A stretch of DNA of 64,000 bases from Leeuwenhoekiella marinoflava DSM 3653. GTDB lineage: Bacteria; Bacteroidota; Bacteroidia; Flavobacteriales; Flavobacteriaceae. The position numbers and the translations under genes are program-made. The notes beneath the pieces were generated by a model. That model was not told the DNA's origin, did no database searches, and saw nothing but the letters and a program-made list of their open reading frames with translations. Within the stretch, counting starts at the first letter, position 1, and each line of letters starts with the position of its first letter. The stretch covers positions 124,001-188,000 of the forward strand of contig NZ_FQUN01000012.1 of NCBI RefSeq assembly GCF_900129005.1, in the 5' to 3' direction. Positions 27,998-36,155 of this stretch are shown here, one piece after another.

Positions 27998-28882
27998 ATG
28001 GAAAATGAGAATAAGAATACGGGTATAAAGATAGTTACGGGAATACTTGCCGTGCTTCTTGTTGTAGCCGGTGCTTTTGCAATTAAACTCTACAACCAAG
28101 AGAAAAATACAAAAGCAGAATTAACAGAAGAAAAAGAACTGGTTCTTAATGATCTTAAACAAATGGTCACTAAGTATGACGCGGTAATCGAAGAGAATAA
28201 CCTAAAAGATACCGAATTAAATCAAGCTCGTGATCGTATTCAGGTTTTGATTGATTCTGTTCAGAAAATGGAAGCTAATGTATCTGTATTGCGTCGTTAC
28301 CGTGATGAGGTTTATAAACTTAAAAAAGAGCGCGAGTATCTTTTTGCTCAGAATGACAGTTTAAAAGGTATGAACAAGATGCTTGCTATGCAGGTTGACA
28401 GTACGACTTATGAGCTTGAAGTTTCAAAAATGAAACGAGACAGTCTTAATATGGTAAAAGATGAGTTAGCTGAAAAAGTAGCTTTAGGAGCAAGTTTATC
28501 TGCAAGTAAATTAGTAGGTACTGGTGTTATTATCAGAAACAGTGGTAAACTGGTAGAGAATGACAGAGCACGTCGTATAGACCGTATCAGAGCGTGTTTT
28601 ACAATACCTCAAAACAGAATCGCTGATGCTGGAGATCGTGAACTTTATGTTCAGGTGTTAGATCCTCAAAATAATATTTTAGGAGCAAACAAGACAATTG
28701 CTATAGACAGTGTAACAAGCGTTACTTATAGTGCAATTTCAAAATTCTACTATGAGAAAACAGCTTTAGATATTTGTGAGAATATTGCACCTAAAGGAGA
28801 TGATTTTCCAAAGGGATTATATAAGATCAATATTTTTGATGGTGGTAAAATGATTGCTACTTCAAACTTGGTTTTAGACTAG
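27998..28882 (+). CDS. Membrane-anchored coiled-coil protein, unknown
   Basis: 294 residues: one N-terminal membrane helix (IVTGILAVLLVVAGAFAIKLY), a long coiled coil (about 35-160, rich in Glu/Lys/Leu, with RYRDEVYKLKKEREYLFAQND), and a C-terminal globular domain of about 120 residues containing RRIDRIRACFTIPQNRI and LYVQVLDPQNNILG. I do not recognise a named family, although flavobacterial homologues seem likely. It is followed by a terminator, so it is probably monocistronic. Confidence 0.8.
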   Translation: MENENKNTGIKIVTGILAVLLVVAGAFAIKLYNQEKNTKAELTEEKELVLNDLKQMVTKYDAVIEENNLKDTELNQARDRIQVLIDSVQKMEANVSVLRRYRDEVYKLKKEREYLFAQNDSLKGMNKMLAMQVDSTTYELEVSKMKRDSLNMVKDELAEKVALGASLSASKLVGTGVIIRNSGKLVENDRARRIDRIRACFTIPQNRIADAGDRELYVQVLDPQNNILGANKTIAIDSVTSVTYSAISKFYYEKTALDICENIAPKGDDFPKGLYKINIFDGGKMIATSNLVLD

Positions 28883-28902
28883 TCTTAATTTTCTATAAAC
28901 TT

Positions 28903-28942
28903 AAAAAGCTTCTGGATGACCTCCCGAAGCTTTTGTTTTTTT
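28903..28942 (+). terminator. Rho-independent terminator of the coiled-coil protein gene
   Basis: AAAAGCTTC / GAAGCTTTT (stem about 9 bp, loop 13 nt), followed by GTTTTTTT. Confidence 0.8.
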
Positions 28943-28957
28943 AAAGCAGCTGCTAAT

Positions 28958-29755
28958 CTATTTTCCGCCATTAGCTCTTAGGTCTTCTTGACAAAATTCG
29001 CCAAAGGTAGGTAAGCCATTCATCGTAGTACTTGTTGCATCTGCGACTGTTTGAAAGTACATAAGACAGTTGTCTTGATTACAGTGTTTGTTAGGAGTTT
29101 CTTCTCCGTCATCATCAGCAGTTTCATCTTCGTGATCACGCACCATTGGAGTACCAAGATTTACCAGCCCAAAAAGGTGGCCAAACTCATGCTCAGTAGT
29201 AACTGTTTCCAGTTGTGTAAGACTTGGTCCTGTAATACCACGGCTGAAATCTCTAAGCGTTTCGCCGAAAATAATACAAGAAGTATTGCGGTAAGCAGTA
29301 CCTAGAATACGGCTGTTGCCTTCATCACTTTCTGAGTTTTCATTAGTAAAGAAAACCCAAACTCCAAGCTCATCACCAACGTTAAAAACGGTTCGGTTAT
29401 CTTCTTCTATCTTAGTATATTCATCCCGATTTAAAGCGCCTACAGTAGAAGCAGGTACGACTGTTTCAGTAAAAATAACACCGTCTGGTTTGTTTAAGCG
29501 TTGAGAGAAAAGATTTCTTAAGTTACTAAGCGTTGTATTAGAAGGTCTAAAACCTTCTACATAAGCAATCTCAACATTCATAGAAGTGAATTGTTCAGCA
29601 CTTAAAAAATCTCTTGCTGAAGCACCCAGCGCTTTTTTATTTGCAAGTGTAGGGTCTGTTGTAGTCGTTGCCGCTGAATCATTATCGCTTGAACAGGAAA
29701 GTATTAAGGATGTAAAAAGAATTGTAAGGTAGGGGGTGATTTTATTAAGTGTCAT
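28958..29755 (-). CDS. Metzincin-like metalloprotease lipoprotein
   Basis: 265-residue lipoprotein with lipobox LILSC (Cys21). The zinc motif is HEFGHLFGLVN (His189, Glu190, His193, Gly196), but the canonical third ligand is Asn199, so His208 or His224 would have to take over. A following HCNQDNCLMY (His224, Cys225, Cys230, Met232) looks like the metzincin Met-turn, as in archaemetzincins and flavobacterial membrane metalloproteases. I chose ATG 29755: the longer frame starts with a TTG at 29779 that overlaps the -7 promoter element TACTTTTG. Confidence 0.82.
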   Translation of the reverse strand: MTLNKITPYLTILFTSLILSCSSDNDSAATTTTDPTLANKKALGASARDFLSAEQFTSMNVEIAYVEGFRPSNTTLSNLRNLFSQRLNKPDGVIFTETVVPASTVGALNRDEYTKIEEDNRTVFNVGDELGVWVFFTNENSESDEGNSRILGTAYRNTSCIIFGETLRDFSRGITGPSLTQLETVTTEHEFGHLFGLVNLGTPMVRDHEDETADDDGEETPNKHCNQDNCLMYFQTVADATSTTMNGLPTFGEFCQEDLRANGGK

Positions 29756-29776
29756 TAAAATGAATTTGAGTGTTTT

Positions 29777-29784
29777 CAAAAGTA
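29777..29784 (-). promoter_or_regulatory. Promoter -7 element for the metzincin-like lipoprotein gene
   Basis: Reads TACTTTTG on the minus strand, exact TAnnTTTG match; the leader to ATG 29755 would be about 15-18 nt. Confidence 0.6.
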
Positions 29785-29876
29785 ACTAAACGTTTAAGGT
29801 TCGTGTCTTGTTGTATTTAGTTTATGATGTTTTTAGTGCAATGTAACCTATAACACTATGTACGGTGTTTTTTCCG

Positions 29877-30602
29877 TTATAGTTTTATGAGTTGGGCCAG
29901 ATAGTCGTAATGAGGTCCATCGATAATTTTTTTGCAGCTAAAGCCAGCCTTTTCAGCTTCGGATTTCAGAGTTTTAAAGTCAATATACAACCAGTCAAAG
30001 GCTTCTGAGGTTTGGTTTTTATATTGAATTTTGAATGTTACTTCGCCATAATACTCACGGCTCGCATCACGCCAGTAACTGCCATCTTCTTCCTCATACA
30101 TAAAAGCAATGTCTGAAGAATCAATAAGAATCTGACCACCTGTTTTTAAAAGACTGTGTAGATGCTTTAAATAGTATTGCGTGTTTTTTAAGGTTTCAAA
30201 AATGCCGCTACCATTCATCATAAGCAGCAAGGTGTTGTAATTTTTTTCGGTATAGCTTAGAATGTTAGACTCAATAGTTTTTGATATTCCACGTTTTTGA
30301 CAGACGCTAATCGCTCCTTGAGAAACATCCAGTGCAGTGACATCGATTCCCTTATTTTGCAAATACAGACTATGACTTCCGGCGCAAGAACCTATGTCTA
30401 ATGTTTTTCCTTTAGCAAGTTTTAAAGCTTCTTGCTCTACTAGAGGCATAGCATCAAAATCTCTAAAAAGATAGGGAACTGGTATTTCATCATCTTCGGT
30501 AAGCGAAGAGATAACGGTGATATCTTCGGTGTAATTATCAGTGTGGAAATCGAGTAACGCCTGACCAAAAATATCAGGGTTTTGAGAATCTTTTTTGGTC
30601 AT
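29877..30602 (-). CDS. Class I SAM-dependent methyltransferase
   Basis: 241 residues. The SAM-binding motif I is LDIGSCAGSHSLYL (residues 68-81). The acidic residue of motif II is in VTALDVSQGAISV. Motif IV is LLMMNGSGIFETL, and the post-I loop has DSSDIAFMYEEEDGSYWRD. The substrate is unknown. The gene is divergent from the YkgJ gene with a 35-base gap. Confidence 0.85.
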   Translation of the reverse strand: MTKKDSQNPDIFGQALLDFHTDNYTEDITVISSLTEDDEIPVPYLFRDFDAMPLVEQEALKLAKGKTLDIGSCAGSHSLYLQNKGIDVTALDVSQGAISVCQKRGISKTIESNILSYTEKNYNTLLLMMNGSGIFETLKNTQYYLKHLHSLLKTGGQILIDSSDIAFMYEEEDGSYWRDASREYYGEVTFKIQYKNQTSEAFDWLYIDFKTLKSEAEKAGFSCKKIIDGPHYDYLAQLIKL

Positions 30603-30625
30603 AAAATCAAGGGGATTTAAATGCG

Positions 30626-30633
30626 TATTTTTG
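30626..30633 (+). promoter_or_regulatory. Promoter -7 element ending 4 bases before the YkgJ start codon
   Basis: TATTTTTG, exact TAnnTTTG match, in the 35-base divergent gap. The predicted transcription start (about 30637-30640) falls on the ATG at 30638. Confidence 0.6.
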
Positions 30634-30637
30634 CGGT

Positions 30638-31135
30638 ATGGATGAATTTATTGAGCAGTTGCCTAATCTTGCCAAAGATAAGCATAAAGAGAATGCTGCC
30701 TATTTTAAAAAGCTGAAGCGTAAACCGCCTAAAGATCTGGATTACCAGATGCAGGAATTACACGATGAAGAATTTGAAGAAACAGATTGTTTAAAATGCG
30801 CCAATTGCTGTAAAACTACCGGGCCTTTATTTACAGACCGTGATGTGAGCCGTATTGCAAAGCATTTTAGGATGAAAGATGCACAGTTTATAGACACGTA
30901 TTTACGTATAGATGAAGATAACGATTATGTGCTTCAGGAAGTACCCTGTACTTTTCTGGGAGCAGATAACTATTGTATGATCTATGATGTGCGTCCAAAA
31001 GCTTGTGCAGAGTTCCCACACACAGATCGAAAGAAATTTCAGCAGATAACAAATATCACATTGAAAAATGTTGCTATTTGCCCTGCAGCCTACAATATTG
31101 TAGAAAAAATGAAAGAACGCGTTAAGCTGAAATAA
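30638..31135 (+). CDS. YkgJ family cysteine-cluster protein
   Basis: 165 residues with eight conserved cysteines in the YkgJ zinc or iron-sulfur pattern: CLKCANCC (Cys51, 54, 57, 58), Cys104, Cys113, Cys123 and Cys148. The context motifs are TTGPLFTDRDV and VRPKACAEFPHTD. The metal and function of the family are not established. The N-terminal MDEFIEQLPNLAKDKHKEN is consistent with the start chosen. Confidence 0.88.
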   Translation: MDEFIEQLPNLAKDKHKENAAYFKKLKRKPPKDLDYQMQELHDEEFEETDCLKCANCCKTTGPLFTDRDVSRIAKHFRMKDAQFIDTYLRIDEDNDYVLQEVPCTFLGADNYCMIYDVRPKACAEFPHTDRKKFQQITNITLKNVAICPAAYNIVEKMKERVKLK

Positions 31136-31167
31136 AAAATGCCCTGAGTGATCCCAGAGCATTTTTA
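31133..31167 (+). terminator. Terminator after the YkgJ gene (convergent pair)
   Basis: AAAAATGC ... GCATTTTT stem with an imperfect inner stem CTG/CAG; a T-run follows. It lies between two convergent genes. Confidence 0.75.
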
Positions 31168-31189
31168 TATAGTTTTCTATATTTTAACC

Positions 31190-32740
31190 TTAGTCATCCA
31201 GTCCACCGCGACGGTTAGCATCACGCGGTTCCGGCCAAGTCATTTGTGCTCCGGTTCTTTTATTTACCGGTAAAACAATTTGTTCGCGAGATGTTTTATC
31301 ATAATCTTCACTAGCCATATAAGCAAGAACGGCAGTTAGAATAGCGTTGTTTTGTAAATCATCCCAAACTATTTTGTCATACGTATCGCGGTTGGTGTGC
31401 CACGTATAGTTCCAGTAATTCCAGCTTAATGAACTTAAGTTGAAAGCAGGAGCGCCTGCGGCTACAAAAGAAGCATAATCAGAACCACCACGACCTGGAG
31501 CCCCAGGGAAATGAGTTTCAATATTTGCTACTTCATCAGGTACAGCATTTAACCAACTACTTACATAATCATAAGCATTTAAGAATCCGTTTCCTGAAAT
31601 ATTAGCAACACGACCTGTCCCGTTATCCTGATTGAATACAGCCTGAACGCCGGCAACAATCTCCGGATGGTCTTTTACAAATGCACGAGAACCGTTAAGA
31701 CCTTGTTCTTCACTACTCCAATGGCCAACAAGAATGGTACGTTTGGGGTTAGGATAAACTTCTTTAAGAATACGCATAGCTTCCATCATGACCAAAGTTC
31801 CGGTACCGTTGTCTGTAGCACCTTGTGCGCCATCCCAAGAATCAAAATGAGCAGAAAGAATTACATATTCGTCAGGCTTTTCGCTTCCTTTAATTTGAGC
31901 AATGGTGTTGAAAGTTGGCACTTCACCCAGATTTTTAGATTGAGCAACTACCTTAATGCTTGGCTTGTCGCCATATTCTGCAAGACGATAAAGTAAGCCA
32001 TAATCCTCTAAAGCAATATCAACCATCGGGATATCATCTGTATATGCAGAAAATACTTTGTTTACACCAAAACCACGAGACCAGTTGCTGGTGATAACAC
32101 CTACAGCACCGGCTTCTTCTAAAATTTTAGGCAATTCACGTGAGGAATATCCGGTTGCTTGAATACGAGCATCCCAAGCATCTTTTAGAACATCCCGATC
32201 TTTTTTCATTTTTTCGAAAGATTCTGGTGTAGCCCATTCTTCCCAGTTATCATCAGGTCTTCCTGTAGGTTGCTGCATAGAGATTAAAACAAATTTGCCT
32301 TTAACCTGTTTTAGCATATTCTGAAAACTCAACGAGTCTTTAGCTTCTGGAAGAATTATAACTTCTGCTTCAACACCTTTTGAAGAAGTAGAAGGGCTCC
32401 AAGCAAGCTGCATACCTTCAAGACTTACGCTACGTGGACTCACAAGATCTATATGTGTGATACCGCGATCCCAACCTTTCCAAACACCCCATTGTTGGTT
32501 CTCTGCAGAAATTCCCCAATCGGTATAGGTTTGCACAGCCCAGTCATGAGCTTCTTTTAATTCGGGTGTACCAACGAGGCGCGGTCCCACAACATCAAGA
32601 AGTTCATGAGCTAATACTTTAAGTTGTGAATTTCCGGTTGCTTCGGTTACTATTTTTTCTACAGTTGCTTTTTGATCCTGAGCAAAAAGATTGGTGCTTA
32701 AACCCGCACAGAGGGTTAAAAAGTAAAACGTTTTTCTCAT
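31190..32740 (-). CDS. M28 family peptidase, secreted
   Basis: 516 residues with a signal peptide (MRKTFYFLTLCAGLSTNLFAQ). The M28 zinc site is seen as His298 and Asp300 (SAHFDSW), Asp310 (ATDNGTG), Glu344 or Glu345 (WSSEEQG), Asp372 (NQDNG) and a late His in WHTNRDTYDKI. A protease-associated (PA) insertion is likely in the 110-240 region. The usual role is a secreted aminopeptidase or glutamate carboxypeptidase; specificity is not shown. Confidence 0.92.
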   Translation of the reverse strand: MRKTFYFLTLCAGLSTNLFAQDQKATVEKIVTEATGNSQLKVLAHELLDVVGPRLVGTPELKEAHDWAVQTYTDWGISAENQQWGVWKGWDRGITHIDLVSPRSVSLEGMQLAWSPSTSSKGVEAEVIILPEAKDSLSFQNMLKQVKGKFVLISMQQPTGRPDDNWEEWATPESFEKMKKDRDVLKDAWDARIQATGYSSRELPKILEEAGAVGVITSNWSRGFGVNKVFSAYTDDIPMVDIALEDYGLLYRLAEYGDKPSIKVVAQSKNLGEVPTFNTIAQIKGSEKPDEYVILSAHFDSWDGAQGATDNGTGTLVMMEAMRILKEVYPNPKRTILVGHWSSEEQGLNGSRAFVKDHPEIVAGVQAVFNQDNGTGRVANISGNGFLNAYDYVSSWLNAVPDEVANIETHFPGAPGRGGSDYASFVAAGAPAFNLSSLSWNYWNYTWHTNRDTYDKIVWDDLQNNAILTAVLAYMASEDYDKTSREQIVLPVNKRTGAQMTWPEPRDANRRGGLDD

Positions 32741-32879
32741 TTGAATAAATTTGAAAGCTTTTATTAGTTATGATCTAAAATTAAGTATCAGTTTTTAATG
32801 AATCGAAAGAAGTAGCGCATTTAACCCTCGTAAATTGAATTATTATCAGGTAATCAAAAAAAGAGGTGAAAAAATACGA

Positions 32880-34160
32880 TTAATCATCAATTGATGAAAA
32901 TACGATATTTCTGAATTTCCAACTGGTTTCATCGCCGCTTACTTTTTGTGTCTGCTTCATAATGATTCCAATGAGGTTTTCTTCAGGATCAGCAAAATAC
33001 TGAGTGTTGAAATAGCCGCCCCATTCAAACGTGCGCGGACTCCCTTTTCCGCCTTTGGCAGCGCTTAAATCATCTACCACGCTAAAAGCTAAACCATGAT
33101 AAGCTCCTCTCGACTTCCAAATATCATCTATTTGATTACTTAGCATAAAATCTATTGTAGTTCTGCTTAATAAACGGTGACCGTTAAGTGTGCCTTTGTT
33201 GAGATACATTTGTAAGAACTGAGCATAATCAATCGGAGTGCTTGATAAACCGGCACCACCAGAAAAGAAGGTCATTTCACCTTTTTTAGGATAATCAGGA
33301 TCGTAAAAAGTAGTGGGGAAGTCTACCCATTTATCCTCATTTTTGGTTTGTACAGAAACCAACTCATCACGTTTTCCTTTTGGTAAATAGAAATAGGTGT
33401 TTTGCATTTTCAGCGGTTCAAAAATCTCTGTTTTAAAGAACTCGTCTAGCTGTTTGCCGGATATAATCTGAACAAAATATCCTAAAACATCGAGTCCTTC
33501 ACTGTAGGTGAAATGCTCACCGGGATTATGGTGTAGTGGAAGTTTAGCCAGTTTTTTTACACTTTCTTCAATACGTATAGCTTTAGTTGTAAACAGGTCT
33601 GTTACTCCCGCATCACGATATATTTTTTTAAAACGGGGATCACCATCTATCTCACCGTAACCCAAACCTGAAGTATGGGTAAGCAAATGTCTAATTGTTA
33701 TAGGGCGTGTTGCGGGTTTGGTTGTGTAACTTCCGTCAGGTAGTAAAGAGTCTAAAACCTGCTCATTTTTAAATTCAGGGATATATTTTGAAATAGGATC
33801 ATCAAGCTGAAATTTGCCTCGCTCCCAGAGCATCATTACTGCAGTTGAAGTAATAGCTTTAGTTTGCGATGCAATTCTAAAAATTGAGTTGAAATCCAGT
33901 TGATCTCCTTTTGCATTGGCTGTTCCAAAAGCTTTATGATATACAATCTTGCCATTGCGCGCCACTAAAGCCACTAAACCCGGTACTTGCTGATCTTCAA
34001 TTGCTGTGATAGATATACTGTCTATATAGGCTAGACGACTTGAACTCATACCTGCTTCTTCAGGATTAGCCTTGGGTAAGACCTGACTTTGTTGTGCAAA
34101 TAATGAAGAGCTAATAATGAAGAAGGAGAAGAAAAAAATGTAATGTAGCTGGACTTTCAT
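32880..34160 (-). CDS. Serine hydrolase (class C beta-lactamase/esterase fold), secreted
   Basis: 426 residues with a signal peptide (MKVQLHYIFFFSFFIISSSLFAQ). Catalytic SxxK is Ser98-Gln-Thr-Lys101 (IASQTKAITS). The second motif is Tyr219-Ser-Glu221 (YSEGLDVLG), instead of the class C YxN. A late GG(K)GSPR may be the third motif. Such proteins act as esterases, D-aminopeptidases or PBP-like enzymes; true beta-lactamase activity is not implied. A terminator at 34177-34200 separates it from the gene upstream. Confidence 0.88.
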   Translation of the reverse strand: MKVQLHYIFFFSFFIISSSLFAQQSQVLPKANPEEAGMSSSRLAYIDSISITAIEDQQVPGLVALVARNGKIVYHKAFGTANAKGDQLDFNSIFRIASQTKAITSTAVMMLWERGKFQLDDPISKYIPEFKNEQVLDSLLPDGSYTTKPATRPITIRHLLTHTSGLGYGEIDGDPRFKKIYRDAGVTDLFTTKAIRIEESVKKLAKLPLHHNPGEHFTYSEGLDVLGYFVQIISGKQLDEFFKTEIFEPLKMQNTYFYLPKGKRDELVSVQTKNEDKWVDFPTTFYDPDYPKKGEMTFFSGGAGLSSTPIDYAQFLQMYLNKGTLNGHRLLSRTTIDFMLSNQIDDIWKSRGAYHGLAFSVVDDLSAAKGGKGSPRTFEWGGYFNTQYFADPEENLIGIIMKQTQKVSGDETSWKFRNIVFSSIDD

Positions 34161-34176
34161 AAGATGTATTTAAATA

Positions 34177-34200
34177 GAAAAACCTCGGTAGAACCGAGGC
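34177..34200 (-). terminator. Rho-independent terminator of the CarboxypepD_reg-like gene
   Basis: On the minus strand: GCCTCGGTT CTA ccgagg followed by TTTTT; the stem is 7-8 bp and it ends the transcript of the gene at 34256-34633. Confidence 0.8.
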
Positions 34201-34255
34201 TTAAATTTACTGAAGAATGTTTAAATCTGTCTTCTGTTTTTTTTAAATAAAAGAA

Positions 34256-34633
34256 TCATTTTATACTATTATTAGATTTACCTAATGTAATGATACGACC
34301 CGTTGAGTTACTAGAACGATTGCGTGAGAAGTTCTCTTCAACAAGTCTTACTTTTTTCTCAAGAGTATCGTACTCCTCAAGTGTGAGCTTCAGTGTATGG
34401 TATCCTACCATATTAAAAAGTATGGTGTCTTGCTTTTTAAGACCGTGTGCCTGTTCAAAATAAAAAATGCCATTGTTTTTTGAGGTTACTCCTTTTTTAA
34501 TTGATTTGATGAATACATTAACACCAGCTATAGGTTCATCGGTTTTGGCATCTGTTACGGTGCCAAATAGACGTTGTCCATAAAAAACGCTTGTAAAAAG
34601 CAAAGCAAAAAATAGGGTAATAAACGATTTCAT
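34256..34633 (-). CDS. Secreted carboxypeptidase-like regulatory domain protein
   Basis: 125 residues with a signal peptide (MKSFITLFFALLFTSVFYGQ) and one CarboxypepD_reg-like beta-sandwich (GTVTDAKTDEPIAGVNVFIKSIKKGVTSKNNGIFYF, then NMVGYHTLKLTL). These domains normally precede TonB receptors or peptidases; here it stands alone, as a short protein of about one domain. The function is unknown. The 240-base region upstream shows no recognisable feature. Confidence 0.82.
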   Translation of the reverse strand: MKSFITLFFALLFTSVFYGQRLFGTVTDAKTDEPIAGVNVFIKSIKKGVTSKNNGIFYFEQAHGLKKQDTILFNMVGYHTLKLTLEEYDTLEKKVRLVEENFSRNRSSNSTGRIITLGKSNNSIK

Positions 34634-34873
34634 TATATCGAATTTTAAAAATAAGGCACCTTGACGTGCTAAATGTTTATAATCTAAGGGCTTAAATTTA
34701 AATAAACTGAATCATTAAAAAAGTTAATTTTATACTTATTTGAGGTAATTTAAGTTAGAACAACGTTTTCGTAGATTTTGTCGCCTTTAGCTGTATGATT
34801 ATCGAAAATTGAATAGGAAATCAGCGTTTAGCTCTTTTTTTTAGTTATTCAGAAAGAAATAATACTGTTTGAT

Positions 34874-36148
34874 CTATTCGTATAACAAATATTTTGAACG
34901 AATTTTTAGAAAATCTTGTGTGTCTGATTGCCAACTAGTTCTTATCTCTTCTAATGAAGCACCGGCCTCAATTTGTTTTTGAAGTTTTGCAGTACCAGCG
35001 TGTGCCGTAAAATTCTTGGTATTGAAAAAGTCCTCCTTCTTAGTATAATCGCGATATGCATTTATGATAAAGCTAAGGTCAACTTGATGGAGCTCAGAAA
35101 CAGTTCTTAGGTCAAGTCCGTTGCAAAGTTTGCCATTAAACTTAGGACTTTTTGAACCAAAATTAGGAGCCGGCGTATAGCTTAATTCATATTTATCTTT
35201 AGGTAAATAAGGAGAACCTAGTATTTGAAACTGCATTTCGGTGCCGCGACCGGCATTTAAAGTAGTTCCTTCACAAAGTCCTAAACTAGGATAAAGCATT
35301 ACAGCCTGATCGTTTGGTAAATTAGGAGAAGGGCGCACCGGCAAAGAGTATTGCATTTCGTGATTGTAATTTTCCATCGGGATAACCGTGAGATCAACTT
35401 TCTTATCGGTTTTTAACCAGTTTTCTTCTGCCATCATCTTTGCATATTCTCCTATTGTCATCCCGTGAACTAGTGGAACACCGGCATGCATTCCCAAAAA
35501 ACTAGTGTGAGCAGCTTCCATCACCGGACCGTCAACATAGCTTCCGTTAGGATTTGGACGATCTAAAATAACCACCGGAATATTAGCTTCAGCAGCGGCT
35601 TGCATCACGTAATGCAGTGTAGCGATGTAGGTGTAAAAGCGCACACCCACATCTTGAATATCAAAAACAAGAATGTCAATTCCTTCTAATTGTTCGGATT
35701 TTGGTTTTTTATTAGTTCCATAGAGCGAAATTACCGGTAGTTCGGTTTTAGGATCTTTACCGTCTTTTATAGCTTCACCGGCATCTGCTGTGCCTCTAAA
35801 ACCATGTTCAGGAGAAAATACTTTGACCAGATTTTGATTCAGACTTAAAAGAGAATCTATCAGGTGAACATAGGTTTTTTCGCCGTTAGGCAATTCTTTT
35901 TTTAAGATCAACGAACTCGGGTTTCCTACAACCGCTAGTCGTTTACCGGCTAGAAGCGGTAAGTATGCTTCCGTGCGATTGGCTCCCAGTATCAATTTCC
36001 GGTTTTCAAAAGCAGGTATTGAATCCGGGTTTTTAGGATTTTGAATGCGTGAGTTTTGAATTTGATTTTTATTTCCGGAACGGTTTCCACAGGAAATAGC
36101 AATTACAAAAACTAAAAAAAGGGTACTTTTGAGCAAACGAAACGCCAT
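34874..36148 (-). CDS. Exo-beta-N-acetylmuramidase NamZ-like lipoprotein (DUF1343)
   Basis: 424 residues of DUF1343. Members (NamZ, GH171) release terminal MurNAc from peptidoglycan fragments, so a role in cell-wall recycling is expected. It has a lipobox AISC (Cys20) after MAFRLLKSTLFLVFV. Motifs include FSPEHGFRGTADAGE, SLYGTNKKP, FDIQDVGVRFYTY and YPSLGLCEGTTLNAGRGTE. I start at ATG 36148; an upstream in-frame ATG at 36253 adds a segment antisense to the divergent permease gene and hides the signal peptide. Confidence 0.92.
   Translation of the reverse strand: MAFRLLKSTLFLVFVIAISCGNRSGNKNQIQNSRIQNPKNPDSIPAFENRKLILGANRTEAYLPLLAGKRLAVVGNPSSLILKKELPNGEKTYVHLIDSLLSLNQNLVKVFSPEHGFRGTADAGEAIKDGKDPKTELPVISLYGTNKKPKSEQLEGIDILVFDIQDVGVRFYTYIATLHYVMQAAAEANIPVVILDRPNPNGSYVDGPVMEAAHTSFLGMHAGVPLVHGMTIGEYAKMMAEENWLKTDKKVDLTVIPMENYNHEMQYSLPVRPSPNLPNDQAVMLYPSLGLCEGTTLNAGRGTEMQFQILGSPYLPKDKYELSYTPAPNFGSKSPKFNGKLCNGLDLRTVSELHQVDLSFIINAYRDYTKKEDFFNTKNFTAHAGTAKLQKQIEAGASLEEIRTSWQSDTQDFLKIRSKYLLYE
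36124..36131 (+). promoter_or_regulatory. Promoter -7 element for the ABC permease, inside the namZ-like gene
   Basis: TACTTTTG, exact TAnnTTTG match on the plus strand. It overlaps the TTG at 36129, so that TTG cannot be the start. The element lies within the first codons of the divergent DUF1343 gene. Confidence 0.6.
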
Positions 36149-36155
36149 AGGACGA

